A stretch of 14,109 bases of DNA from NCBI GenBank assembly GCA_964631265.1, contig CAZVWW010000056.1, positions 1-14,109 of the forward strand, written 5' to 3'. This DNA is from CAZVWW01 sp964631265. GTDB taxonomy: Bacteria > Thermotogota > Thermotogae > MWEM01. Each line of letters opens with the position of its first letter. The first letter of the stretch is position 1. Below, piece after piece: positions 6,399 through 14,108 of this stretch. The position numbers and the translations under genes are program-made. The notes below the pieces were generated by a model, which was given only the letters and a program-made list of their open reading frames with translations, was not told the DNA's origin and ran no database searches.

Positions 6399-7559
6399 TT
6401 GGTCTTATTGAAGAATGGAATGTGCTGGCAGGCCGGTGAATTCAAGGATTTTGATGTCCTTGTCAAAGACGGTCAAATCGATCGGCTCCTAGCGCGTTCA
6501 GGGGCTGAGAAGCCACCGGAAGAAGATCAGACCTTGGAGATCGTTGATCTTGAAGGAAAGAAGATATATCCCGGTTTTATCGATGCACACACACATGCGG
6601 GGATATTTGAGGAAAAAGCAGGGGGGTTTGCGGGCAACGATGTGAACGAGACGTCCTCTCCGACCACCGCGGGGGTCAGGGCGATAGATGCACTGAATCC
6701 CTTTGACCCGGGAATAGAGGAAGCCAGAAATGCGGGATATACAACCATCTGTGTCCTGCCCGGTTCGGCCAATGTCATCGGCGGTGAAGGGGTTGTTGTC
6801 AAGACGGCCGGAACGGTTGTTGACCGTATGCAGGTCAAGACACCGAAGCGCATCTTGAAGATGGCCTTTGGAAGGAATCCGCAGTGGACATGGTCTGCTC
6901 AAAAAAAGGCACCTTACACCAGGCTCTCCGTTGCCGCTCTGCTGCGCGAAAAGCTGATGAAGGCAAAAGATTACATGGAGAAGGATGAGAAGGACAGGGA
7001 ATACGACTATGATATGGAGATACTCGCCGACCTGTTAAACGACAAGGCAACAGCGCGTATCCATGTGGCCAATCTCGAGGATATTGAAACGATCACACGG
7101 ATTGCTGCAGAATTCGCGTTCAAATTCACGCTGGAACATGCAACGGCACTGCACTTGAATCCGGAGTTTGCAGCCGGCCTCGATGCGCCGGTCATACTCG
7201 GTCCGTTGAACGTCGCCGGCAAGTCCTTCCAGACATATGATCTGACGTTCAATTCCGTCAGGATTCTTCATGAGGCCGGTTTGGAACTGTCCATGATGAC
7301 GGATGCGCCTGTGATCCCACTGAATCTGGGTATCATTCAGATGTGGTTGATCGACCGGCTCAGGATACCGAGAAAAGAGATCGTGGAGATGTTCACCATC
7401 AATCCGGCACGTGTTCTGGGGATTGACGAGAGCACCGGTTCGATTGAAGAAGGAAAACAGGCCGATTTTGCGGTCTTTGACGGAGACTGTTTTGATGCAG
7501 CCTCCAGAGTCACGGACACGTTCATCGCAGGAAAAAGGGTCGGGGGTGACTGTGAATGA
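6399..7559 (+). CDS. Amidohydrolase paralogue 1 (imidazolonepropionase-related), diverged
   Basis: This 386-aa metal-dependent amidohydrolase belongs to the broad imidazolonepropionase/dihydroorotase-like group. It has an N-terminal beta-sandwich start (LLKNG), the strand-1 HxH motif in PGFIDAHTH (H64, H66), H222, H247 in LEHATA, and D302 in MMTDAP near the C-terminal INPARVLG. Core ligands are kept. Relative to its two neighbours it lacks two histidines: HxH at strand 5 is H222-V-A224, and the His after the strand-8 Asp is A303. The GENPKR motif of the paralogues is GRNPQW here. Substrate is unknown. I chose TTG 6399: AGGAAGGGGTG lies upstream at normal spacing, the length then equals that of the paralogues (385, 384), and LLKNG aligns with their N-termini. 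ATG 6354 sits at the predicted transcription start; GTG 6390 is possible. Confidence 0.85.
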   Translation: MVLLKNGMCWQAGEFKDFDVLVKDGQIDRLLARSGAEKPPEEDQTLEIVDLEGKKIYPGFIDAHTHAGIFEEKAGGFAGNDVNETSSPTTAGVRAIDALNPFDPGIEEARNAGYTTICVLPGSANVIGGEGVVVKTAGTVVDRMQVKTPKRILKMAFGRNPQWTWSAQKKAPYTRLSVAALLREKLMKAKDYMEKDEKDREYDYDMEILADLLNDKATARIHVANLEDIETITRIAAEFAFKFTLEHATALHLNPEFAAGLDAPVILGPLNVAGKSFQTYDLTFNSVRILHEAGLELSMMTDAPVIPLNLGIIQMWLIDRLRIPRKEIVEMFTINPARVLGIDESTGSIEEGKQADFAVFDGDCFDAASRVTDTFIAGKRVGGDCE

Positions 7560-8713
7560 GTACACTGATTAAAAACGGATTCATACATCCTGTTACCAAA
7601 AGAGATTTTACCGGTGATCTGCTGATCGAAGACGGTAAGATTCTCGACTGTTCCCACAAGATAGTCTCAGACGCCGGTCAGGTGATCGATGCCACCGGAT
7701 TGCATGTCTATCCCGGGCTGGTTGAGGAGCACTGTCACATCGGTGTCCACGGTGAGAAGACGAATCAGGCAAGTGACAACGACACCAACGAATGGTCAAG
7801 TCCCGTAACGGCTGAAGTCAGGGCGCTGGACGGTATTAAGCCGTTTGATCCCGGATTCAAAGAAGCTGTTGCAGCCGGAGTGACCACCCTTAATGTCTTT
7901 CCCGGAAGTGCCAATCCGATCGGGGGAGTGGGGGTTACGCTGAAAAATGACCTCAGCGTTCCCTACAGCGAGCGGATACTGATAGAGGAATCAGCTCTGA
8001 AGATGGCGATGGGTGAGAATCCCAAGCGAACACATTCAGAGGTGAATAAAACCATCGTTACACGGATGGCAACGGCCGAAAAGATCAGAAAGGCCTTCCG
8101 TTCCGCTCTGGATTATGATAATAAAGAGGAAAAAGAATACGATATGAAGAAAGAGGTCCTCTTGAAGGTCCTCAAAGGCAAACTCCAGGCGCATGTTCAT
8201 GCCCATCAGGCAGACGACATGATGACCGTGCTCCGGATCTTCGATGAGTTTAATATCAAGCCCGCTTTTGAACATACCACAGAAGGACATCTGATCGCCG
8301 ATGTGCTGGCTGAGCGAGATATAACCGTCGCAGTCGGTCCGTTGTTCACGGCAAGGTACAAGATGGAGGTCAACAACCGCACGCTGAAAACGCCCGGAAT
8401 TCTTGAAAAGGCAGGCGTGAAAGAACTCTCACTGATCACCGACCATCCCGTCATTCCCATCTATAATCTTCCCATACAGGCAGCTCTGGCCGTCAAGAAA
8501 GGGCTCAGCAGAGAAACGGCCATTCAGGCGATTACGATCAACCCGGCAAGAAATCTCGGGCTTGATGACCGAATCGGAAGCCTTGACATCGGAAAAGACG
8601 CGGATATCATCCTGTGTGACAGAGAACTCCTTGATCCGACACACAGAGTGCTTTACACATTTGTAGGCGGGAAACCGGCTTACGATATGAAGAAAGAGGG
8701 GCTGATAATATGA
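7556..8713 (+). CDS. Amidohydrolase paralogue 2 (imidazolonepropionase-related)
   Basis: This 385-aa protein is colinear with its neighbours. It has LIKNG at the N-terminus, strand-1 HxH as HCH (H59, H61), PGSANPIGG (116-124), the GENPKR motif (153-158), a strand-5 VHAH (H215, H217), H240 in FEHTTE and D296-H297 in ITDHPV, then INPARNLG. This is a full set of metal-ligand positions for a TIM-barrel amidohydrolase, so it should be active on a cyclic amide, imide or peptide-like C-N bond. The sequence alone does not say which. Its ATG overlaps the stop of paralogue 1 by 4 bp (ATGA), so translation is probably coupled. Proline residues around the barrel strands are conserved in all three copies, and no frame damage is seen. 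Confidence 0.88.
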   Translation: MSTLIKNGFIHPVTKRDFTGDLLIEDGKILDCSHKIVSDAGQVIDATGLHVYPGLVEEHCHIGVHGEKTNQASDNDTNEWSSPVTAEVRALDGIKPFDPGFKEAVAAGVTTLNVFPGSANPIGGVGVTLKNDLSVPYSERILIEESALKMAMGENPKRTHSEVNKTIVTRMATAEKIRKAFRSALDYDNKEEKEYDMKKEVLLKVLKGKLQAHVHAHQADDMMTVLRIFDEFNIKPAFEHTTEGHLIADVLAERDITVAVGPLFTARYKMEVNNRTLKTPGILEKAGVKELSLITDHPVIPIYNLPIQAALAVKKGLSRETAIQAITINPARNLGLDDRIGSLDIGKDADIILCDRELLDPTHRVLYTFVGGKPAYDMKKEGLII

Positions 8714-9864
8714 AAACGCTGATCAAGAACGTGGTGGTCTATCCGGTAACCTCGAGCGAATTCAAGGGCGAGGTACTGCTGGAAGACGGCCATATCAAAA
8801 AAATAGGCTATAAGGTAAAGGAAACAGACGGGGTGGATGAGATCGTGGACGGCAGAGGCGGCAAGCTCATGCCGGGCTTTATCGACGCTCACTCCCACAT
8901 CGGACTTAATCCCGACGGATACGGGTTTGAATACGACGATACCAACGAATACAGCGATCCGGTCACCGCGGATGTCAGAAGTCTTGACGGATTCACCCCT
9001 TCAGATAAATCCATCCCCGAGAGTGCAAAGGGCGGGGTCATGATGTACTGTGTGCTTCCCGGAAGTGCGAATCCTGTAGGCGGCCTGAGTTTTGTTGCTC
9101 ATTATGCCAAGTCAAACCTCACATCCGATATGCTGCTCAAGGAAGATACCGGCCTGAAGATGGCGACCGGCGAGAATCCCAAGCGGGTCTACAGCGAACA
9201 GAAGAAGATGCCGGTCACGCGAATGGGAACAGCCGCCGTTATCCGGAAATTCCTCTTCGACGGTCAGAACTACATGAAAAAGAAGGAAAAGGCAAAGAAC
9301 GAGGAAAAGCCCTTCACAGAACATGACGCCAAGAAAGAGATTGCCGAAAAGATACTGAAAAAAGAGATACCCGCCAGAGTTCACTGTCACAGAGCAGAGG
9401 ACATCCTGACGGCTATCAGAATCAAGAAAGAATTCGATATCGATATGGTCATCGAGCATGCCACCGAGTATATCAAGGTCAAAGATCAGGTCAAAGAGGC
9501 CGGCGTTCCGATACTCCTCGGCCCCATCATGGCCAGCCGATCGAAGGTTGAATTGAAGGACATGACGTTCAACTCCTACCGGGTTGCCCTCGAGGAGGGC
9601 ATAACCTTCGGCTGCATGAGCGATCACCCGGTCTTCCCGGCAGAGGTGCTCAGACTCCAGGCCGGTATGGCCGTGAATTACGGAGCCGATGAGAACGGGA
9701 TGCTCAAGGCATTGACCATCATGCCGGCCAGGATCCTCGGCATGGAGAAAGACTACGGTTCCATAGAAGAGGGCAAGAAAGCCTCTCTTTGTATCTGGAA
9801 GGGGCACCCCTTTGACGCGCGTTCCCGGACCATCTGGAACAGCGTGGACGGCTTTTTGGACTAA
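8710..9864 (+). CDS. Amidohydrolase paralogue 3 (imidazolonepropionase-related)
   Basis: This 384-aa protein is the last gene of the three-gene operon, starting within a 4-bp ATGA overlap with paralogue 2. Key residues are HSH in PGFIDAHSH (H61, H63), PGSANPVGG (117-125), GENPKR (154-159), VHCH (H225, H227), H250 in IEHATE and D305-H306 in MSDHPV, with the MPARILG stretch near the C-terminus. It carries a Lys/Glu-rich insertion at about 189-212 that is longer than in paralogues 1 and 2. All expected metal-binding positions are present, so activity is likely. Substrate is unknown; a peptide- or hydantoin-like compound is only a guess from the superfamily. A strong terminator follows 10 bp after the stop. 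Confidence 0.88.
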   Translation: MKTLIKNVVVYPVTSSEFKGEVLLEDGHIKKIGYKVKETDGVDEIVDGRGGKLMPGFIDAHSHIGLNPDGYGFEYDDTNEYSDPVTADVRSLDGFTPSDKSIPESAKGGVMMYCVLPGSANPVGGLSFVAHYAKSNLTSDMLLKEDTGLKMATGENPKRVYSEQKKMPVTRMGTAAVIRKFLFDGQNYMKKKEKAKNEEKPFTEHDAKKEIAEKILKKEIPARVHCHRAEDILTAIRIKKEFDIDMVIEHATEYIKVKDQVKEAGVPILLGPIMASRSKVELKDMTFNSYRVALEEGITFGCMSDHPVFPAEVLRLQAGMAVNYGADENGMLKALTIMPARILGMEKDYGSIEEGKKASLCIWKGHPFDARSRTIWNSVDGFLD

Positions 9865-9874
9865 ATAGAAACAC

Positions 9875-9917
9875 AAAAAAAGAGACAGTGGTTTTTTGCA
9901 CACTGTCTCTTTTTTTT
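9875..9917. terminator. Bidirectional intrinsic terminator
   Basis: AGAGACAGTG (9881-9890) pairs with CACTGTCTCT (9901-9910) across a 10-nt loop. The stem is flanked by an A-run (9875-9881) and a T-run (9910-9917), so it has a U-tract on either strand. It ends the amidohydrolase operon on the + strand and the converging - strand operon whose last gene stops at 9947. Confidence 0.92.
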
Positions 9918-9946
9918 ACCGGGAGAGTTATTCTATCTCTTGTTCT

Positions 9947-10660
9947 TCACTGCTTCAATACGTAAACATAGGCATTCCCTTTTTTACCGGTTATCGTGAA
10001 GATACCGCACTCCCGGAGGCAATAGGCGATCTTTCTTGCCTTGTTTTTGGTGATCTTGAGGCCCTTTGCCAGATCGGCCGTTGTAAAGGCCTTCTCTTTG
10101 AATGATGGGGGAAAGTATTTGATGAATTGGAAGGGATGGATGAAGCGTTTTTCATCGATCACCTCGTCAAGCCCGGCGTCTATAATGCTGACACCGCCGC
10201 GCCGCCAGCTCCCCTTTGAATCATCGGCACGTCTTTCCTCAACTTTCACAAAGAGCAGCTGTATCTCGAGGTTGATATGTTCGAACCACTTGTGGATGTA
10301 AATCAGTTCGTCAAAAACATCCCAGAGGTCTCCCTTTTTGGGCGAGCGTCTGCTCCTGATGATCCTGTTTTCTTCCGCATCCATCAGGACAATCCGCTTT
10401 TCAACCACGATGGGATGGACGATTCTGATTCTGGCGCTGTCAATCAGGTTTTTGATCTTCTTTCTCAGACCACCAAAGTTCTTCGTCTGAATCTCGATCA
10501 GGAGACCGTCGCGGATCAGATCGATGATAAAGCCTTTATAGCGTGCCTCGACAAGATCGCCCTCTCTAAAGATGTGGTTCTTTATTGCTGCGTGCAGAGA
10601 GCTCTCGTTCTGAACATTGATCAACTCGAGGTTTGAATCGTTCAACCCTATTTGAGCCAC
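9947..10660 (-). CDS. Conserved hypothetical with PD-(D/E)XK-like residues and C-terminal winged helix
   Basis: This 237-aa soluble protein seems to have two domains. In the first, E20 lies in an ESSLHAAIKNH helix, D47 in a GFIIDLI strand, and E56-I-Q58-T-K60 in the next strand after a DG turn. This spacing resembles a PD-(D/E)XK nuclease core (Glu, Asp, ExK) with Q at the usual acidic position, so a nuclease fold is suggested but catalysis is uncertain. Residues 188-237 (AFTTADLAKGL ... AYCLRECGIF ... AYVYVL) read as a winged helix. I recognise the layout as a conserved uncharacterised family but cannot name it. The GTG start overlaps the exported-protein gene by 13 bp and its ribosome site is poor; a TTG at 10645 is an alternative. 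It is the last gene of the - strand operon. Confidence 0.6.
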   Translation of the reverse strand: MAQIGLNDSNLELINVQNESSLHAAIKNHIFREGDLVEARYKGFIIDLIRDGLLIEIQTKNFGGLRKKIKNLIDSARIRIVHPIVVEKRIVLMDAEENRIIRSRRSPKKGDLWDVFDELIYIHKWFEHINLEIQLLFVKVEERRADDSKGSWRRGGVSIIDAGLDEVIDEKRFIHPFQFIKYFPPSFKEKAFTTADLAKGLKITKNKARKIAYCLRECGIFTITGKKGNAYVYVLKQ

Positions 10661-11172
10661 TCCGAGTTTCTCGTTTTGCTCGATGTGCTTGTCAGGTCAT
10701 TCCCGGACCAGGTGAGGTAGAAGGTCTCCTTCTGACCGCGCAGTACCTTTCCGTTGCTGTAGATGTTGAAGAGCCATCTGTCAGGACGGGGAACGCTCTG
10801 CCGTGCCTCTTTTGCCACCTCAATGGGAATGTTGTAGTTCAGAAAATACTCGATCGGTATCGGGTAAGGCGTTTCAATGATCAGCATCCCGTTGTCGAGC
10901 TTGACAGACCCGCTCCAGGAATAACCGTTGTTCAGCTGCACACTGTAAACTCCGTTACTGTTGATGTACACCTTCTGAACACCTTTGTCACCGGTCCATT
11001 CCCCGGCCACTGTCGAGAATTTTGAGGTTCTCTCCTCGAAGAAGAGGTAGTTGATGTCCTCGAGGTTGTAGATAACCTGTGTGCCGTCCTTGAAGTTGAT
11101 GATCAGATTCTTTGCCGACAGCGTGCCGATCAAGAGTAACAACACAATCAAAATCACACATATTCTTTTCAT
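10648..11172 (-). CDS. Small exported protein of unknown function
   Basis: This 174-aa protein begins with a clear Sec signal peptide: MKR, a Leu/Ile-rich core (residues 5-17), then GTLSA, with probable cleavage after A20. No lipobox cysteine is present, so the mature protein of about 154 aa should be periplasmic or extracellular. The mature part begins NLIINFKDGTQVIYNLEDINYLFF, a beta-rich pattern common at the start of secreted modules, and continues with Gly/Tyr/Trp-containing strands (AGEWTGD at 56-62, NNGYSWSGSV at 81-90, LTWSGND at 153-159). I recognise no family. ATG 11172 is chosen because GGGAGG lies 6 nt upstream; the longer ATG 11217 adds 15 charged residues before the signal peptide. 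It sits 41 bp after glgX, with the palindrome at 11203-11216 between them. Confidence 0.75.
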   Translation of the reverse strand: MKRICVILIVLLLLIGTLSAKNLIINFKDGTQVIYNLEDINYLFFEERTSKFSTVAGEWTGDKGVQKVYINSNGVYSVQLNNGYSWSGSVKLDNGMLIIETPYPIPIEYFLNYNIPIEVAKEARQSVPRPDRWLFNIYSNGKVLRGQKETFYLTWSGNDLTSTSSKTRNSEWLK

Positions 11173-11202
11173 GGGTTTCCTCCCTCTTTCTTCTTCATCA
11201 CG

Positions 11203-11216
11203 TGAAACCGGTTTCA
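11203..11216. promoter_or_regulatory. 14-bp perfect palindrome, LacI-family-operator-like
   Basis: TGAAACCGGTTTCA is a perfect palindrome that covers the glgX stop codon and lies 31 bp upstream of the exported-protein start. TGAAA...TTTCA arms around a central CG step are typical of LacI/GalR-family operators. No such regulator is encoded in the window. A 14-bp palindrome without a loop or T-run is not a terminator. Its position inside coding sequence tempers the call. Confidence 0.35.
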
Positions 11217-13394
11217 TTCTTTGCTCTCGAGCACGAGTATGCTTCTCGGGGCGAGGGTATATTGATCATCGTCCAGCGGAACACCTTCGCCGATAAAATC
11301 CTCCCCGCTTTTTCCTGCGGTGTCGATTATCCGGTTCCATCTTCCGAACTTACATTTTGGTATCTCGAAATCGAGTGACCCGGTATAAAAATTCATGGCA
11401 ACGTAGATATCCCGGTCCGGTTCGGAGAATGAGTCAATATCAGTCCCGCTGATGACAAAGGCAAGCGTGTGTGAATTTGAGGACCAGTCGGGTGAATAGG
11501 CCCGGACACCGTGCCAGGTGATGTCTCTCACGCCCTGTTTTGTGCGTTTTCCCGTGAAGAAATGTTCGCGTCTCAGACACGAGTGCTTTTGCCTGAATGC
11601 GATGGATTTACGGAAAAAATCGAATACGTCCCGGTTCCTGTCTTTGAGATCCCAGTTCAGCCATGTGATCTCGTTGTCGTGACAGTAGGCGTTGTTGTTG
11701 CCTTGCTGGGTTCTGCACATCTCATCGCCCATGAGTATCATCGGAATGCCCTGTGAGACCATCAGGATCGTGGCAAAATTCTTCATCTGCCGCTTTCGAA
11801 GCCTTATTATCTCCGGATCATCCGTGGGTCCCTCTATTCCATGATTGTAACTGTAGTTGTCGTTGGCCCCGTCGCGGTTGTTTTCCCCGTTGCTCCTGTT
11901 GTGCTTTTCGTTGTACGAAACGAGGTCCCACATGGTGAAACCGTCATGGGCCGTAACAAAGTTGATACTGTCAAAGGGTTTTCTTCCGGGTTTACCATAA
12001 AGGTCCGAGCTTCCCGCTATCCGGGTGGCCATCTCGGGAACGGTGCCCTCATCCCCCCGGACAAATCGCCTGACGATATCCCTGAACTTTCCGTTCCATT
12101 CAGCCCAGCCCTTCGGGAATTCTCCGACATAATAACCACCTGCAGCATCCCACCCCTCGGCGATGAGCTTTGAGTGCGAAAGAATGGGGTCATCGGCAAT
12201 ATCCTTTAACAGGGAAAAGTCACCAATCCATTTTCCTGACGGGGCTCTCCCCAGTATGGCTGCAAGATCAAAGCGGAATCCGTCTACGTGCATCTGTGTG
12301 ACCCAGTATCTGAGACTGTCGATGATCATCTGTTTGACGACGGTGGTGTTGCAGTTAAGGGTGTTCCCGCAACCGGAATAATTCTCGTAGAAACGCTTGT
12401 TTTCAGGGGAGAGGATGTAGTAAACCTCGTTGTCGAGCCCTCTGAAGGATAGTGTGGGACCCACCTCGCCGCCCTCTCCGGTGTGATTGTAAACAACATC
12501 CAGAATAACCTCTATGTTGTTCTTATGCATCTCTTTCACAAAATTTTTGAATGAAAAGACCTGGTCACCTGTCCCGAAAGAATGGGTATAAGACCCCTCA
12601 ACGGCAAAAAAGGCAAGTGGATCGTATCCCCAGGCATTAATGAGTTTCTCCCCTGTCTCGGGGTTGATATGGGTGTTGGCGTGTGAATTAAATTCGAAGA
12701 CCGGCATGAGTTCAACAGAGGTAACACCCAGTTCTTTGAGATGGTCGATCTTTTGTGAGATCCCTCTGAATGTTCCGGGGGATTCGATTCCGGAGGTGTC
12801 GGAATTGGTGAAAAAACGAACATGCATCTCGTAGATGACTGTCTCGTTCATGGGTATTTTAATGGGTTGATCCCCTTCCCAATCGTACTCCTGATCACAG
12901 ACGACAATACTCTTGGCAAGGCTCCTGGCGGAATCCAGTTCTGAAAACGAAAGGTCAAGGAGCGGGGAGTTCTTGTCATACCCGTAGGCATACTCGCGGT
13001 CCCAGTTGTAGGAACCCGAGATCGCCCTTGCATAGGGATCGGTCAGGAGTTTGTTGGGATTAAACCGTTTGCCCTCTTCCGGTTTATAAGGGCCGTGAAC
13101 CCGGTATCCGTAAAACTGGCCGCATGTAACGCCTTCTAATGCGATATGCCAGATATCCCCTGTCTTGTTCCGTCTTGGATCGAGTTCAAAGACATGCGAG
13201 GGTTTTTGATTATAGTAATCCTGATACAGTTCAAGGACAACGGCCTTGGCATTCCTTGAAAAAACAGAGAAATTAGTGACATTCCCCTCTACAGTTGCCC
13301 CGAATGGCAGCGGCTCCCCGTCATAGGACTTGATTTGTACCTGGCTGTCCGGATTACCTTCTGCATAATTAATGCCGTCTCTTTTTTGGGTCAT
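11214..13394 (-). CDS. glgX: Glycogen debranching enzyme GlgX (isoamylase type, GH13)
   Basis: This 726-aa cytoplasmic enzyme hydrolyses alpha-1,6 branches of glycogen or limit dextrins. It has an N-terminal CBM48-type beta-sandwich (about 28-140) and a GH13 barrel. Region I is DVVYNH (299-304). DGFRFD (371-376) carries the nucleophile D376, IAEGWD (411-416) the acid E413, and VTAHDGF (480-486) the transition-state Asp D484; a C-terminal beta domain follows. Length and motifs agree with GlgX/TreX debranching enzymes, and no active-site residue is missing. Specificity between GlgX and plant-type isoamylase cannot be read off. GAGGAT 6 nt before ATG 13394 overlaps the plsY stop; the gap is 10 bp, so both are in one transcript. 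No other glycogen gene is in view. Confidence 0.95.
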   Translation of the reverse strand: MTQKRDGINYAEGNPDSQVQIKSYDGEPLPFGATVEGNVTNFSVFSRNAKAVVLELYQDYYNQKPSHVFELDPRRNKTGDIWHIALEGVTCGQFYGYRVHGPYKPEEGKRFNPNKLLTDPYARAISGSYNWDREYAYGYDKNSPLLDLSFSELDSARSLAKSIVVCDQEYDWEGDQPIKIPMNETVIYEMHVRFFTNSDTSGIESPGTFRGISQKIDHLKELGVTSVELMPVFEFNSHANTHINPETGEKLINAWGYDPLAFFAVEGSYTHSFGTGDQVFSFKNFVKEMHKNNIEVILDVVYNHTGEGGEVGPTLSFRGLDNEVYYILSPENKRFYENYSGCGNTLNCNTTVVKQMIIDSLRYWVTQMHVDGFRFDLAAILGRAPSGKWIGDFSLLKDIADDPILSHSKLIAEGWDAAGGYYVGEFPKGWAEWNGKFRDIVRRFVRGDEGTVPEMATRIAGSSDLYGKPGRKPFDSINFVTAHDGFTMWDLVSYNEKHNRSNGENNRDGANDNYSYNHGIEGPTDDPEIIRLRKRQMKNFATILMVSQGIPMILMGDEMCRTQQGNNNAYCHDNEITWLNWDLKDRNRDVFDFFRKSIAFRQKHSCLRREHFFTGKRTKQGVRDITWHGVRAYSPDWSSNSHTLAFVISGTDIDSFSEPDRDIYVAMNFYTGSLDFEIPKCKFGRWNRIIDTAGKSGEDFIGEGVPLDDDQYTLAPRSILVLESKE

Positions 13395-13404
13395 CGGCTC
13401 ATCC

Positions 13405-14001
13405 TCACATAAATTTATTTTCGTTTCCCTTGATCAATCTTATCACATTCTTTCGATGCCGGAGAATCGAAAAGAGTGTTAATGCAATGTACAATAAATG
13501 AAAGGCGGTTTGGTCCTCGAGAAAGAATATGCATATCGTTGTCACGGTTAAGGCTGCGATGGATGCAACGGACATGATCCTTGTCATAAAGGCCAATGTC
13601 AGACCGAGGGTTAGGAAGACAAGACCTGAAACCGGATTGATGGCAAAAAAGACACCCATCGTCGAGGCAACACCCTTTCCCCCCCTGAATTTCATATAAA
13701 CAGAAAAGTCATGCCCGATAACCCCTGCAAAAGCAGCCAGAGCCAACCATAGAGGCATGTCCGGGCTCCCTTTCATGAAGACATAACGGATGAGCATGAC
13801 GGGTATATAGGTCTTTAACGAATCAAGGACGAGACAGAGTATCCCGATGGGCTTGCCCAGGGCTCTTATCACATTTGTGGCGCCGATATTACCCGAACCA
13901 ACCTGCCTGATATCCGTTCCTTTCCAGTAATGGGGTATCAGAAAACTGAACGGGATTGAACCGCATAAATAGGCAAAGATCACGACGATAATGTTGGTCA
14001 T
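13405..14001 (-). CDS. plsY: Acyl-phosphate:glycerol-3-phosphate acyltransferase PlsY
   Basis: This 198-aa integral membrane enzyme with several transmembrane helices transfers an acyl chain from acyl phosphate to glycerol-3-phosphate, giving lysophosphatidate, the first step of phospholipid synthesis in most bacteria. Family signatures are present: GSIPFSF (14-20), the glycine-rich loop VGSGNIGATNVIRALG (34-49), GHDFSVYMKFRGGKG (95-109) and the C-terminal RHRKNVIRLIKGNE (181-194). Length is normal. The start at 14001 overlaps the upstream stop (ATGA), with GGAGG 6 nt before the ATG inside the preceding gene's last codons, so the two are translationally coupled. Confidence 0.96.
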   Translation of the reverse strand: MTNIIVVIFAYLCGSIPFSFLIPHYWKGTDIRQVGSGNIGATNVIRALGKPIGILCLVLDSLKTYIPVMLIRYVFMKGSPDMPLWLALAAFAGVIGHDFSVYMKFRGGKGVASTMGVFFAINPVSGLVFLTLGLTLAFMTRIMSVASIAALTVTTICIFFLEDQTAFHLLYIALTLFSILRHRKNVIRLIKGNENKFM

Positions 14002-14108
14002 TTTTTCCTCCGTCCTGTGAATTTGACGAACATTGGACTACCCGGGAGAGGACTCAGAAACTTCCGGAGATGTTTTTTAACCGCCCTCTTGTAATTATCG
14101 GGAATAAT
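13998..14108 (-). CDS. der: 3' end of probable Der (EngA) ribosome-assembly GTPase, partial
   Basis: The right edge of the window holds 36 in-frame codons on the - strand ending in TGA at 13998-14000, with the 5' part outside. The tail (PDNYKRAVKKHLRKFL ... GSPMFVKFTGRRKK) fits the C-terminal KH-like domain of Der GTPases, which end in a YKRxLxxxLR helix, a GxP turn, a final strand and a basic tail. Der is a two-GTPase-domain factor for 50S assembly, and der upstream of plsY is an arrangement I know from several bacteria. Identity rests on a short segment and on synteny. The GTPase motifs cannot be seen. Confidence 0.65.
   Translation of the reverse strand: MIPDNYKRAVKKHLRKFLSPLPGSPMFVKFTGRRKK

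Noticed and set aside
7035..7565. 176-codon - strand frame opposite the first amidohydrolase
   Set aside because: Shadow of a conserved coding region; no promoter or ribosome site and no recognisable protein features.
9112..9903. 263-codon - strand frame opposite the third amidohydrolase
   Set aside because: It lies antisense to a well-supported gene; composition is a mirror of the coding strand and it runs into the terminator.
11173..11217. ATG 11217 as start of the exported protein (ATGA overlap with glgX)
   Set aside because: It would put 15 charged residues before the signal peptide; ATG 11172 has a strong GGGAGG site.
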